NCBI GenBank assembly: GCA_034409055.1
Contig: DAOUMU010000081.1
Coordinates: forward strand, 1 to 52,649
Direction of reading: 5' to 3'
Length of the DNA: 52,649 nt
DNA from: DAOUMU01 sp034409055
Lineage (GTDB): Bacteria > Chloroflexota > Anaerolineae > 4572-78 > J111
This document shows positions 40,401 through 49,118 of this stretch, in pieces (positions within the stretch are counted from its first letter, which is position 1; every line of letters starts with the position of its first letter). A program made the position numbers and the translations under genes. The notes beneath the pieces are model-generated. The model did not search any database. It saw only the letters and a program-made list of their open reading frames with translations, and had not been told where the DNA came from.

Positions 40401-42527
40401 ATGGTTGACAATTTAACCCGGCCTGAGTTAGGGTTCTTACTGATTGTGGGCCTGGGTTATGGTTTGTTCGTGGTCATCGTCGCCATGCGACGGGGACTGC
40501 GGGGACGCGAACCGGGGCTCTTTGTGCTTTACCTGACTATCGCCGTGGCCTGGTTCCTGAGCATCAGTCAAGCAGGACTGCATCACCTCTGGCCAGCCGC
40601 TCCCTGGGCGTACCTGGCTACCTATCTCCTCCTTGGACTGGGTCTTGTCTTCTGGGATTTGACGCGGGCCTTCTTGCAAAAGCCGCCCTTATCGATCGGT
40701 GGCTGGTTGTCGGCCCTTGGCGTGGCCATCGTCCTGATCGTATTAGACACCGGCCTCATCCCTGTGTCTCCCCTATCGCCAGCCCTGACTGAAAAGATCG
40801 GTGGTGTGGCCGGTCTCATTGAGGAGAAACCAGCGCTGTTTCTCAGCCTGAGCGGGGTGGTAATTTATACCGGCATCGCCATTGTCCTGGCCTTGATCGA
40901 ATATGCTCACCGGCCGAGCCCGCTGCATCGCAATCGAATCAAATACTGGCTGCTCAGCACAGCCGGACTGGTGGCCGGTCCTGGGTTGGTTGTTTTGACC
41001 CGTCAGGCCGAGCTTGAGTACCTCGGGACGGGCCTCCATTGGCTGGGAGCGGCGATAGGCACCTACGCCGTGACCCAACCTCAGTTGCCGGATATCGCCA
41101 CCGGGGTGCGGCATACTCTCAGCTACCTCTTTGCCACCCTGATTCCCGTGGCCACTGCCATTGGCTTGAGTCTGGGCGCGGTCTATCTCTTGAGCCTGTC
41201 ACCGTTCTTTCGTCTGCGGGTTAGCGATGAACTTTTCTTCGGGGCAGTCATGGCGGGGACCATTATGTTCGTCCTTTACCAGCCGCTGAGTAGTTTGACC
41301 CGGCGGGTGGTGGACCGGTTGCTTTTCGGCCGAGGTTACCGGATGCAACAAGTCATCCGCAAATATAGCCAGGCCATCAGCCGCATTATGGATCTGGAGG
41401 CCCTGGCAGCGACGGCGATGGAAATCATCGACGGTGCATTAGGCATCCAACGGGGGACCTTGTTGGTGGTTGAGGAGGCGCATGAGACCCGGTGGCAGTT
41501 ACAAGTTGTCGAAGGCTTGAACGTCCCAGGCAGCCAGCCACCCCTGATATTGGAGATCGGTACGCCTCTGGCCAAGTGGTTGGTTGAACGGGGGGACCCA
41601 CTCTACCAATACACCATCGACGTCAATCCCCAGTTTGAGACGCTCAACACGGCAGAACGCGAGGCCTGGGGGCGACTGGGTATGGAGGTCTTTTTCCCGA
41701 TCAAGCGTTCAGGTACCCTGATTGGCTTGATGGCTCTTGGCCTGCGCCGTTCCGGCCGGCCCTATGCGGGCCCGGATCTCAAGCTTCTGGCTACGCTGGC
41801 CGATCAGACGGCGGTAGCCCTGGAAAATGCCTTTCTCTTCGACCGCGTTGAGCGCCGGGCTGAACAGTTGGCCCTCTTGAATGAGATTGGTCGAGCCATC
41901 AGTTCCGCCTTGGACCTGAAGCCGGTTGTGAATCTGATTGCCGAGCGGATCGAGAACATCTTCGAGATGACGGCCGGATTCATTTTTTTGCTGGACGAGA
42001 CTGAGGAGGCGTTGAATTTACAACGCACCTTTGGCCAGCAGGCCCCGACGTTGGACTCATTTCGAATTCAACTCGGTCAAGGCCGGATCGGCTGGGTTGC
42101 TGCCCAGGGCACGCCGATGCTCATCCCCGACCTGCCGGGCGATAGCCGTTATGACCCGGCCATTGAAGGGGTCCTTGCGCCTGGGGCAAAGTCAGCTTTG
42201 TCTGTCCCGATTATAAGCCGGGGGCAGACAATCGGCCTGATTCTGGTGGTGGCCTCAGTCCAAACCAGTTTTGGATCGACCGAACTCAACCTGCTCAACT
42301 CAATTGGTTCGCTGGCGTCAATTGCTATCGAGAATGCCCGACAGGTGGCCGCCCGGGAAGCGCGACTACGTCGCCGGGTCAAAGAGTTGCAGATCAAGAT
42401 TGATGAGTTGAAGCGAGCCCGAGAGGTGGAACTCATCACCAGTACCGATTACTTTCAACAATTGCGAGCCAAGGCTGACCAGATTCGGCGTGAACGTACC
42501 CTGAGAGAAGAGGAAAACGATGTTTGA
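40401..42527 (+). CDS. Membrane receptor: multi-TM N-terminal domain, two GAF domains, conserved C-terminal tail
   Basis: The protein has 708 residues and a GGGAGGG-rich ribosome site. The N-terminal 300 residues have seven to eight TM helices, like the 7TM sensory input of some histidine kinases (YWLLSTAGLVAGPGLVVLTR, LFATLIPVATAIGLSLGAVYLL). Two GAF domains follow (about 330-480 and 490-650: GLMALGLRRSGRPYAGPDLK, ALSVPIISRGQTIGLILVV). No kinase domain follows. The end (from residue 656) is TDYFQQLRAKADQIRRER, aligned without gaps to the previous protein's tail. Its stop lies 8 nt inside the next gene (winged-helix copy B), so the receptor and the downstream regulator/ATPase pair are tightly coupled. 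Confidence 0.85.
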   Translation: MVDNLTRPELGFLLIVGLGYGLFVVIVAMRRGLRGREPGLFVLYLTIAVAWFLSISQAGLHHLWPAAPWAYLATYLLLGLGLVFWDLTRAFLQKPPLSIGGWLSALGVAIVLIVLDTGLIPVSPLSPALTEKIGGVAGLIEEKPALFLSLSGVVIYTGIAIVLALIEYAHRPSPLHRNRIKYWLLSTAGLVAGPGLVVLTRQAELEYLGTGLHWLGAAIGTYAVTQPQLPDIATGVRHTLSYLFATLIPVATAIGLSLGAVYLLSLSPFFRLRVSDELFFGAVMAGTIMFVLYQPLSSLTRRVVDRLLFGRGYRMQQVIRKYSQAISRIMDLEALAATAMEIIDGALGIQRGTLLVVEEAHETRWQLQVVEGLNVPGSQPPLILEIGTPLAKWLVERGDPLYQYTIDVNPQFETLNTAEREAWGRLGMEVFFPIKRSGTLIGLMALGLRRSGRPYAGPDLKLLATLADQTAVALENAFLFDRVERRAEQLALLNEIGRAISSALDLKPVVNLIAERIENIFEMTAGFIFLLDETEEALNLQRTFGQQAPTLDSFRIQLGQGRIGWVAAQGTPMLIPDLPGDSRYDPAIEGVLAPGAKSALSVPIISRGQTIGLILVVASVQTSFGSTELNLLNSIGSLASIAIENARQVAAREARLRRRVKELQIKIDELKRAREVELITSTDYFQQLRAKADQIRRERTLREEENDV

Positions 42528-42852
42528 CCGTCTTCAGCAAGCAGTGGACCAGCTTGATCAGTGTGAAGGGATCACGCCCATCGATATCTTGGCTTTGCCT
42601 CCTCCCCTGAACAAAGTTGTGAACAAGATGATGCGCCGGGGTGCATTGACCTTAAATGAACTGGCCGCCGACCTGAAGCTGAAGCCGGCCGAGGCTCATC
42701 AGTTGGGAGCGATGCTTGTCGAAAGGGGTTTTTTGCGTGTCACCGAACCAGCGGGAGGTGGTGAGATTATCTATAAAGTGCGCTTGGCCCGCAAGAGCCG
42801 TAAGCGGAGGCAAGGTAAGTCCCTTGATATCTGGCAAAAGCTCGATAAGTGA
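42520..42852 (+). CDS. Small winged-helix protein, copy B
   Basis: This 110-residue paralogue of 30546-30881 begins MFDRLQQAVDQL. The core is PIDILALPPPLNKVVNKMMR, LTLNELAADLKLKPAEAHQ, MLVERGFLRVTEP and a wing EIIYKVRLARKSRKRR. Compared with copy A, it has a more basic C-terminus. It overlaps the receptor gene by 8 nt and is 16 nt upstream of MinD-like copy B, so the order receptor, winged helix, ATPase is one unit. The extreme coupling argues that the product interacts physically with the receptor or ATPase. It may bind DNA, but no site is known. Confidence 0.75.
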   Translation: MFDRLQQAVDQLDQCEGITPIDILALPPPLNKVVNKMMRRGALTLNELAADLKLKPAEAHQLGAMLVERGFLRVTEPAGGGEIIYKVRLARKSRKRRQGKSLDIWQKLDK

Positions 42853-42868
42853 GCAGGATGCGTTTCAA

Positions 42869-43630
42869 ATGAATATACCCAAAATTATCTCAGTCCACTC
42901 CTTTCGTCGTGGTACCGGCAAATCTAATATCATCGCTAACATCGCTGCTTTGCTGACGGTCGGTGGCTGGCGAGTCGGAGTGATTGACACCAACATCCAC
43001 TCGCCCAGCCTGCACATCCTCTTTGGTTTGAAGGAGGAAAAGATAACCTATACGCTTAACGATTATTTGTGGGGCCGGTGTGACATCACCCAGGCCGCTT
43101 ATGAGGTCACGCTGCCTTCAGGAGGAAACAGTACCAGGCCGGTCTGTCTCATCCCGGCCAGCACCAAAACTGAGGAAATCTCGCAGGTGCTGCGTAAGGG
43201 CTACGATATAAATTTGCTCAACGCTGGCATCCAACACTTAGTTGAGGTATTGGGATTAGACGTGCTGATGGTTGACACCCACGCTGGCTTGAATGAAGAA
43301 ACGTTACAGTCAATCGCCATCTCTGATACGTTGGTCGTTCTCCTGCGAACCGACCAGCAGGACTATCAGGGCACGGGCATTACAGTGCAGGTGGCTCAAG
43401 AACTCAAGGTACCACGCCTTATGTTGATCGTCAATGAAGTGCCGTCCGTTTTCGACTTTGCGGCCGTTCAAGCAAAAATAGCCCAAACCTATGATTGTGA
43501 AGTGGTCGCCGTACTGCCCCATCTCGATGAGCTGATGGCCCTGGCCAGTAGAGATATCTTTGTGTTGCGTTACCCGGACCATCCTATGACGGCGACTCTG
43601 CAACAGGTCGCCAACAAATTAGTCGCCTAA
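42869..43630 (+). CDS. MinD/ParA-like ATPase, copy B (altered active site)
   Basis: The 253-residue product starts at 42869, 16 nt after the winged-helix stop; the frame extends upstream into that gene without support. It is clearly homologous to copy A (IISVHSF, TGKSN, VGVIDTNI, SLNDYLWG/TLNDYLWG, THAGLNEETLQSIAISD, QQDYQGTG). Two changes stand out: the P-loop is FRRGTGKSN, so a second conserved Gly of KGGxGKS is also lost, and the Asp equivalent to MinD Asp40 is Asn42 (IDTNIHSPS). In MinD that Asp is needed for hydrolysis, so copy B may bind but hydrolyse slowly, perhaps as a regulator or heterodimer partner of copy A (inference). Confidence 0.83.
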   Translation: MNIPKIISVHSFRRGTGKSNIIANIAALLTVGGWRVGVIDTNIHSPSLHILFGLKEEKITYTLNDYLWGRCDITQAAYEVTLPSGGNSTRPVCLIPASTKTEEISQVLRKGYDINLLNAGIQHLVEVLGLDVLMVDTHAGLNEETLQSIAISDTLVVLLRTDQQDYQGTGITVQVAQELKVPRLMLIVNEVPSVFDFAAVQAKIAQTYDCEVVAVLPHLDELMALASRDIFVLRYPDHPMTATLQQVANKLVA

Positions 43631-43785
43631 TGCGCTAGCGGCCAGGCATGGGGATGCCCGGTCTACGTTTTGCTCCGGAAACTAACCTGACACTCAAGGC
43701 AAAACTGTAGTTGGCGCATCCCTATGCGCCAGCGGCCGGGTATGGGGATGCCTGGTCTACGTTTTGCCCTGGAAATTGGCCTAAC
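43631..43785. repeat. Tandem duplicated palindromic repeat before the MoxR gene
   Basis: A unit of about 55 bp (TGCGCTAGCGGCCAGGCATG... at 43631 and TGCGCCAGCGGCCGGGTATG... at 43725) is repeated with several differences. Each has a GGGG loop hairpin of the 19114 family followed by GTCTACGTTTTGC. Between them lies GGCGCAT-CCCT-ATGCGCC (43713-43730). The stretch separates MinD-like copy B from the MoxR gene. Confidence 0.7.
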
Positions 43786-43804
43786 CTACCCGGAAGGAAT
43801 AGTT

Positions 43805-44758
43805 ATGACAACCGATCTCGTCACCTTTGCCGCCAAGATCGTCAACAACGTAGAAAAAGTCATTATTGGCAAACGTGAGCAGATTGAACTCCTTTTGGTA
43901 GCTATGTTGTGCCAGGGGCATGTCCTCCTGGAAGACGTTCCCGGCACCGGCAAGACTATGTTGGCCCGCAGTATGGCCATTAGCCTGGGATTTGAGTTCA
44001 AACGCCTGCAATGCACCCCGGATTTGCTCCCCAACGATATCACCGGTGTCTCCATCTTTCTCCAGCACGAAAGTCGCTTTGAGTTTCGCCCCGGCCCACT
44101 CTTTGTCAATATTTTACTGGCCGATGAAATTAATCGGGCCACGCCGCGTACCCAATCGGCCTTGCTGGAGGCGATGCAAGAGCGCCAGGTGACGATGGAC
44201 GGCCTTAGCCGCCCTTTACCCCATCCTTTCCTGGTTTTAGCCACCCAAAACCCGATCGAATTTGAGGGCACGTTTCCCCTGCCCGAGGCTCAGCTTGACC
44301 GTTTTCTAATGCGCCTGGAACTGGGCTACCCCAGCCAACTGGACGAGCGCCAAATCATCCGCAGTCAACGCCAGGTTCATCCAATCGAGAATTTGCAGGC
44401 GGTGATGACCGGACAGGATTTGCTCACCTTCAGCCAGCAAGTAACCACCGTCCACGTCGACGAGTCGTTGGAAGATTACATTCTGAGGTTGATCCAGGCC
44501 ACTCGTTCCCACCCCGATCTGGCCCTGGGAGCCAGCCCCCGGGGCAGCCTGGCCCTGTATAAAACCAGCCAGGCCCTGGCCGCCTTACAAGGTCGTGATT
44601 ACGTTATTCCTGATGATATCAAAAAGTTGACTCATCTGACTCTGGCCCATCGCCTGATTTTGAGGCCGGAAAGCCAACTACGGGGCCGTACCACTCACTC
44701 TGTCCTGGCCGAAATTCTAGAGCGGACGGCTTTGTCTCTAGATGCGGAGGTAGTTTAG
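43805..44758 (+). CDS. MoxR-type AAA+ ATPase
   Basis: The start is the ATG at 43805 with AAGGA 7 nt upstream, giving 317 residues. The AAA_3/MoxR order is complete: VIIGKREQIELLLVAMLCQGH, Walker A EDVPGTGKTMLARS, QCTPDLLPNDITGVSIF, Walker B ILLADEINRATPRTQSALLEAM, sensor 1 FLVLATQNPIEFEGTFPLPEAQLDRF, and the C-terminal lid with SPRGSLALYK. MoxR ATPases are chaperone-like and normally sit with DUF58 and VWA genes; neither follows here. It is followed 48 nt later by the flavin reductase gene. The only VWA gene in the window is about 32 kb away (10739). Its role with the sensory cluster is unclear. Confidence 0.93.
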   Translation: MTTDLVTFAAKIVNNVEKVIIGKREQIELLLVAMLCQGHVLLEDVPGTGKTMLARSMAISLGFEFKRLQCTPDLLPNDITGVSIFLQHESRFEFRPGPLFVNILLADEINRATPRTQSALLEAMQERQVTMDGLSRPLPHPFLVLATQNPIEFEGTFPLPEAQLDRFLMRLELGYPSQLDERQIIRSQRQVHPIENLQAVMTGQDLLTFSQQVTTVHVDESLEDYILRLIQATRSHPDLALGASPRGSLALYKTSQALAALQGRDYVIPDDIKKLTHLTLAHRLILRPESQLRGRTTHSVLAEILERTALSLDAEVV

Positions 44759-44806
44759 CCTGCCGGCAAGCCAAATTCTGATTTGATGGAGTAAGGAGAT
44801 CATCTG

Positions 44807-45289
44807 ATGGACTCTGCCGTCAAGAAACAAGTATTACGTTTGTTCACCTACGGTTTGTATGTGTTGACCGCCACGAACGGCCAGGAAGTGGCCGCCGGGA
44901 CCGTCACCTGGTTATCGCAAGCCTCATTTACGCCCCCGCTGGTTATGGTGGGGGTCAAGGTTGATAGCCGGGTGTATGCCGTCATCGAGCAGAGTGGCGC
45001 TTTCGCCGTTAACATTTTAGCCGCCGATCAAAAGGAGGTAGCCGCCGCTTTCTTCCGCCCCTCCCAGGTGGAAGGGAACCGGATCAACGGTCTTGCCTTT
45101 GAGCCGGGCCCGGAAACCGGCGCTCCCTTGTTGACCGACCTGCCGGCCTGGTTTGAGGCCCGCGTCACCGATACGGTCAGACGGGGCGACCATACCGTGT
45201 TTGTAGCCGAACTGGTCAACGTGGGCCTGCGCCAAGCCGAAGCCAAGCCGCTAGTGATTTGGGACACGGGCTGGTCTTATGGGGGGTGA
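44807..45289 (+). CDS. Flavin reductase-like/FMN-binding split-barrel protein
   Basis: This 160-residue protein starts after AAGGAG (7 nt). It has the split-barrel order of flavin reductases: VLRLFTYGLYVLTATNGQEVAAGTVTWLSQASFTPPLVMVGV, SGAFAVNILAADQKEVAAAFF, PAWFEARVTDTVRRGDHTVFVAEL and the closing KPLVIWDTGWSYG. The family binds FMN and reduces it with NAD(P)H for a partner oxygenase, or works as a small electron carrier. The typical GDH motif is present (RRGDHTVF). No oxygenase is nearby. It is in line with moxR and may be cotranscribed. Confidence 0.88.
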   Translation: MDSAVKKQVLRLFTYGLYVLTATNGQEVAAGTVTWLSQASFTPPLVMVGVKVDSRVYAVIEQSGAFAVNILAADQKEVAAAFFRPSQVEGNRINGLAFEPGPETGAPLLTDLPAWFEARVTDTVRRGDHTVFVAELVNVGLRQAEAKPLVIWDTGWSYGG

Positions 45290-45481
45290 CTGTTGGTTAT
45301 TTGTTCTCTAAAGTGATACGATCGCCGCACAAGCGCGGGTGTTGGGCGGCTTGTGGTTATAGCAACTTAAAAGCGAAAAATATCGGCAAATGGTCAAACA
45401 TATGTCCGACATGTGTGGACTGGGCGTGGCATAATAAAATGCAGTAGGATTATTCAATGGAGCCAACCGGAGGAACCTGAC

Positions 45482-48400
45482 ATGTTAAAACGGACAACAA
45501 TTGCGATCTTATTGCCGGGCCTGCTTGTTTTCGTTATCGTTGGAACGCTAGCCTATATTCCATCCTTTGTCACCAACGCCCAGGACGCAGAAATTACCAT
45601 GCCCACCTCTGTCTGGCCCGCCCGAAGTTGCGCTGCTATCCCCCCCTATCTTCTGCTTTCGATGTATGCAAACACCTCGGATATGGACCAACTCTTCATT
45701 CAGTGCGGCGATAAAACTGTGCGGCGCCATCAGTTAGAGCGGGCGGGGGGCTACGACAGGGTCCTTACAATTTTCTCCGAGTTCACGCCGCCCGCGGATG
45801 AAGTTTGCACGGCCAGTTTTTATAATCAAGCCGGGATGTTTGTACAAAGTCGACTTTCCCAAACAGTGTTAAGAACTCCCACCGGTTGCGATCATCCCGG
45901 TGATGAAAACGTGGCGGGCGATATGCCCTATCCGCCACCCGATACCCGCATTATTCTACCCGATGGTGGCCGATCGGGCGCGCAGGTTGCGCTACTCAAT
46001 ACCGGTTTTGTTTACGCCGCGATTCGGTTGTTGCTAACAAATTTGGGCGAACCGGCGCGACTTATATCTTCTCAATTTGACCCCTTCAACCTGGTCCAAC
46101 AGCTACCGGTACTGCTCATCCCATCTGGCGGGCTGGATATGCTGCAAGACTCTGCCGCCTTCCGCGCCCGTTTGGAAACATACACCCGTCAGGGCGGAAC
46201 CGTGATTGTGCTGGCCCAGCCACATAGCCATGGGTATAGTCTGCTGCCTGGTGGGCAGGTCTCCGGCTCCGGCTGGCAGGAGGATGAAGGTTATCTGAGC
46301 GTACCGGTGACAATCGGCAGCAATCATCCCACTTTAATAGGTCTTGAACAAACTGAGTTTTCTACTCACAGCCGGGGCTATTTGTCCGACCCACCGCCCG
46401 ACGGTCAGGTATTGTTGGAACGCACCGATAACAATGCGGTGGCCTTGATCTACCCTTACCACCAAGGGCATATCATTGCCACCACCCTATACGAAGACTG
46501 GAGTTGTGCTACCGGGCAGTGCAGTCCCCAAACCCATATCTTTCTACGTGATCTGCTGAGTTGGGCCATTGCCGCAGGCAGCGTACCTGTGGCTGTCCTT
46601 GGTGAAGATGTTGAGTTGACCATGCCGGTCACTAACATTGGCGGAAACCACGCTGATGGAGTTGAACTGAGCTTTATTACGCCTGAGCGGACTATTGTCC
46701 AACAGCAAGTGTTGTCTGCCAGTCTGGAACCCGGCGCATCAACTGTATTGACTTTCAATACCACCGCCGCTGCCCCACCGGGCATCTGGCGGGTTGACGC
46801 CACTATGGTTTGGAAGAGAGGCGACCACTATTTACCCCTGGCGCCCCGTGTACCCATCACTTATTTTTTGGTCACCGGCCCGGCGAAAGTTCTTCCCGTT
46901 GCTGACTCGGCGCGTGAACTTCCTGCCAAGATAGACCTGAATGTCACCCCCTCCCTGGACAAACCGGTTTATACGCCGGGAGACACCGCTCGTTTCACGC
47001 TGGCTGTCACAACAGACGATGTAGCAAAAGCTAATCTGTCGGCCAAAGTGCGTTACGGTGACTTTGAAGTTGCCCAGCCTCTGTCCCTAACCGGTCAAAT
47101 ACTGCAAACTGTCACATTTTCTATTCCCGTTACTACGGAGCAGGGCGACACCCTTAGCTACGGCCTTTATGATGCTGCCGGAAATGGCCTCTATCTTAAC
47201 ACCTCTCGTATTTATTTTAAGAACCCGTCGGAAAAGCTGTCCATTTACCCTGATAAGCCGGTGTACGCATCCGGCGAAACCATACGGGTCACCCTGGCTA
47301 CCACCCAAACTGGCGTTTTGCAGCTAAAAGCGCCGGGCTATTCCCAAACCTTAACGATGACCGGGCAAATTACCACTGTCACATTCACCGCGCCGTCATC
47401 ACGGGGTGAGTATCCCCTGACAGCGGTGCTGGATAACGGCCCCTATCGTGCCCCTACCCGCGTGCAAACCTATTTTACCGTGGCTGCTCCCTGGATTCGT
47501 ATGACCAATATGCAGTTAACCGGCTTGCCGTATGCGCCCGGCGATATGGTTGAGGCGATCTTGACGATGGACGCAACTGAGCCGTTAGAGGCTGTGCTAC
47601 AAACCTGTTTGGATTATCCCGATGGAACTTGCCGCAGCCTCTCTGAGCAGCCGGTTTCGCTGAAGACCGGAACCAATGTTTTGACCCTGGCGCTGCCGTT
47701 GTCCACTACCCAGGCCGGCTCTCATCTGCTGACCTACCAGTTGGTTGATTCCTCTCAACCGGACTACGTCTACAGTACGGGCGCGCGCGCCTTTGATGTG
47801 GGAACGGCCATGCTGTTAGGGATAACCACCCCGCCTTTCCAATCATTTAGAGGTGCGCCGGTTCAACCTGTACCGGTCAGCGCTGCTATCTTTGCCGAAG
47901 CCGAAACCCTGGCGGATTTGGTATGGTATCTGGATGATCAGCTAATCACGTCGCAAAATCTCAGCCTGATCAGCGGCACTCAGACCATCAACGTGACGCT
48001 GCCGCCACCCGATTCACCCGGCTGGCATACCGTGCGGGCCGATTTAACGGCAAACGGTTTGCCCAGCCGCGCCACCACAGATTTTGCCTATCAAACCTTT
48101 GGGCCGGATATTGTGGTCAGAGCACCCCAACTTTACAAACCTTCCGGTTATACCGCCACCGTATACACCTATTTATACAACATGGGCGACCGGCAAACGC
48201 CAACCACTACTGTTAAGCTGTATGACGGTAATCCGGTTGAAGGCGGCGAACTTATCGGCGAAACGCCGGTACCGCCTCTGCCTCCCAGAAAACCTTTTTA
48301 CAATCACACCGAGGAAGCCTATCTATCGTGGGATGTGCGGGGCAAGGCCGGGCCGCACACCCTGTATGCCATTGCCGATGCCAATGACGAAGTGCAGGAA

Positions 48401-49063
48401 ATAGACGAGGACAATAATATCGTATCGGCTGAGGGTGAGGTTCCCCCGTTTACCATCAATCCGGGTACAAATAAGGAGACTTACACGCGCGGCGAACCTG
48501 TCATTGCTTCAGTTGGTGTTGCCAATTTACAAACCCGTGACATAACCCTGACTATTACCCTTGTGGCCGATTTGTTAGGCTTCAAACCTTTCCGCACAAC
48601 CGACACGCTCACCATTCCGGCTCAAACTATGATAATGCCGCAGTACGTGTGGCAAGATACAGACACACGCGGCGGGGTGTACGCTCTGGTGGCCGATGCC
48701 GGAGAGGAGCATACATACAGCCAGTTTAGCTTACCCTATACCGCTCAGTTTCTGGCCCAACCGCTTACCGGTACTGCGCCTTTATCGGTAACTTTTACCG
48801 ATTTATCCACACCGTGGGGTTGGATTGAAACCTGGCAGTGGGATTTTGGCGACGGGAGTACATCAGACGAATCTGACCCCGTTCATGTTTATAAAAAGGC
48901 GGGATTTTATACTGTAACATTAACCACCACCGTGCCCATCACCGGTTTATTTCCAGAAGGTCACCAAAAAATTATTGAACAAGGCTATTTTGCCAAACAG
49001 ATCCCCGATGAAGCCTTTATTTTTACGATCACTCATCCGATTACCGTTACTGCATCAAGATAG
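45482..49063 (+). CDS. Large secreted protein with CARDB and PKD domains
   Basis: The start is the ATG at 45482 after GGAGG (8 nt), giving 1193 residues. A signal anchor (RTTIAILLPGLLVFVIVGTLAYIP) leads to a glutamine-amidotransferase-like/DUF4350-like segment (about 170-340, VLLIPSGGLDMLQDSAAF, YTRQGGTVIVLAQP). Several Ig-like MG/CARDB-type modules follow (e.g. DIVVRAPQLYKPSGYTATV, DANDEVQEIDEDNN near residue 970) and a PKD domain (WQWDFGDGSTSDESDPVHVY) close to the C-terminus. It ends ITVTASR without a sorting motif. GCATAATAAAATG about 55 nt upstream resembles a -10 box. Probably an adhesive or scaffold protein on the cell surface. Confidence 0.8.
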   Translation: MLKRTTIAILLPGLLVFVIVGTLAYIPSFVTNAQDAEITMPTSVWPARSCAAIPPYLLLSMYANTSDMDQLFIQCGDKTVRRHQLERAGGYDRVLTIFSEFTPPADEVCTASFYNQAGMFVQSRLSQTVLRTPTGCDHPGDENVAGDMPYPPPDTRIILPDGGRSGAQVALLNTGFVYAAIRLLLTNLGEPARLISSQFDPFNLVQQLPVLLIPSGGLDMLQDSAAFRARLETYTRQGGTVIVLAQPHSHGYSLLPGGQVSGSGWQEDEGYLSVPVTIGSNHPTLIGLEQTEFSTHSRGYLSDPPPDGQVLLERTDNNAVALIYPYHQGHIIATTLYEDWSCATGQCSPQTHIFLRDLLSWAIAAGSVPVAVLGEDVELTMPVTNIGGNHADGVELSFITPERTIVQQQVLSASLEPGASTVLTFNTTAAAPPGIWRVDATMVWKRGDHYLPLAPRVPITYFLVTGPAKVLPVADSARELPAKIDLNVTPSLDKPVYTPGDTARFTLAVTTDDVAKANLSAKVRYGDFEVAQPLSLTGQILQTVTFSIPVTTEQGDTLSYGLYDAAGNGLYLNTSRIYFKNPSEKLSIYPDKPVYASGETIRVTLATTQTGVLQLKAPGYSQTLTMTGQITTVTFTAPSSRGEYPLTAVLDNGPYRAPTRVQTYFTVAAPWIRMTNMQLTGLPYAPGDMVEAILTMDATEPLEAVLQTCLDYPDGTCRSLSEQPVSLKTGTNVLTLALPLSTTQAGSHLLTYQLVDSSQPDYVYSTGARAFDVGTAMLLGITTPPFQSFRGAPVQPVPVSAAIFAEAETLADLVWYLDDQLITSQNLSLISGTQTINVTLPPPDSPGWHTVRADLTANGLPSRATTDFAYQTFGPDIVVRAPQLYKPSGYTATVYTYLYNMGDRQTPTTTVKLYDGNPVEGGELIGETPVPPLPPRKPFYNHTEEAYLSWDVRGKAGPHTLYAIADANDEVQEIDEDNNIVSAEGEVPPFTINPGTNKETYTRGEPVIASVGVANLQTRDITLTITLVADLLGFKPFRTTDTLTIPAQTMIMPQYVWQDTDTRGGVYALVADAGEEHTYSQFSLPYTAQFLAQPLTGTAPLSVTFTDLSTPWGWIETWQWDFGDGSTSDESDPVHVYKKAGFYTVTLTTTVPITGLFPEGHQKIIEQGYFAKQIPDEAFIFTITHPITVTASR

Positions 49064-49118
49064 TTCAGGGCTAACAACGCTGGTACTTATGTTCAGTAGG
49101 TCTATACAAACAATGGGC

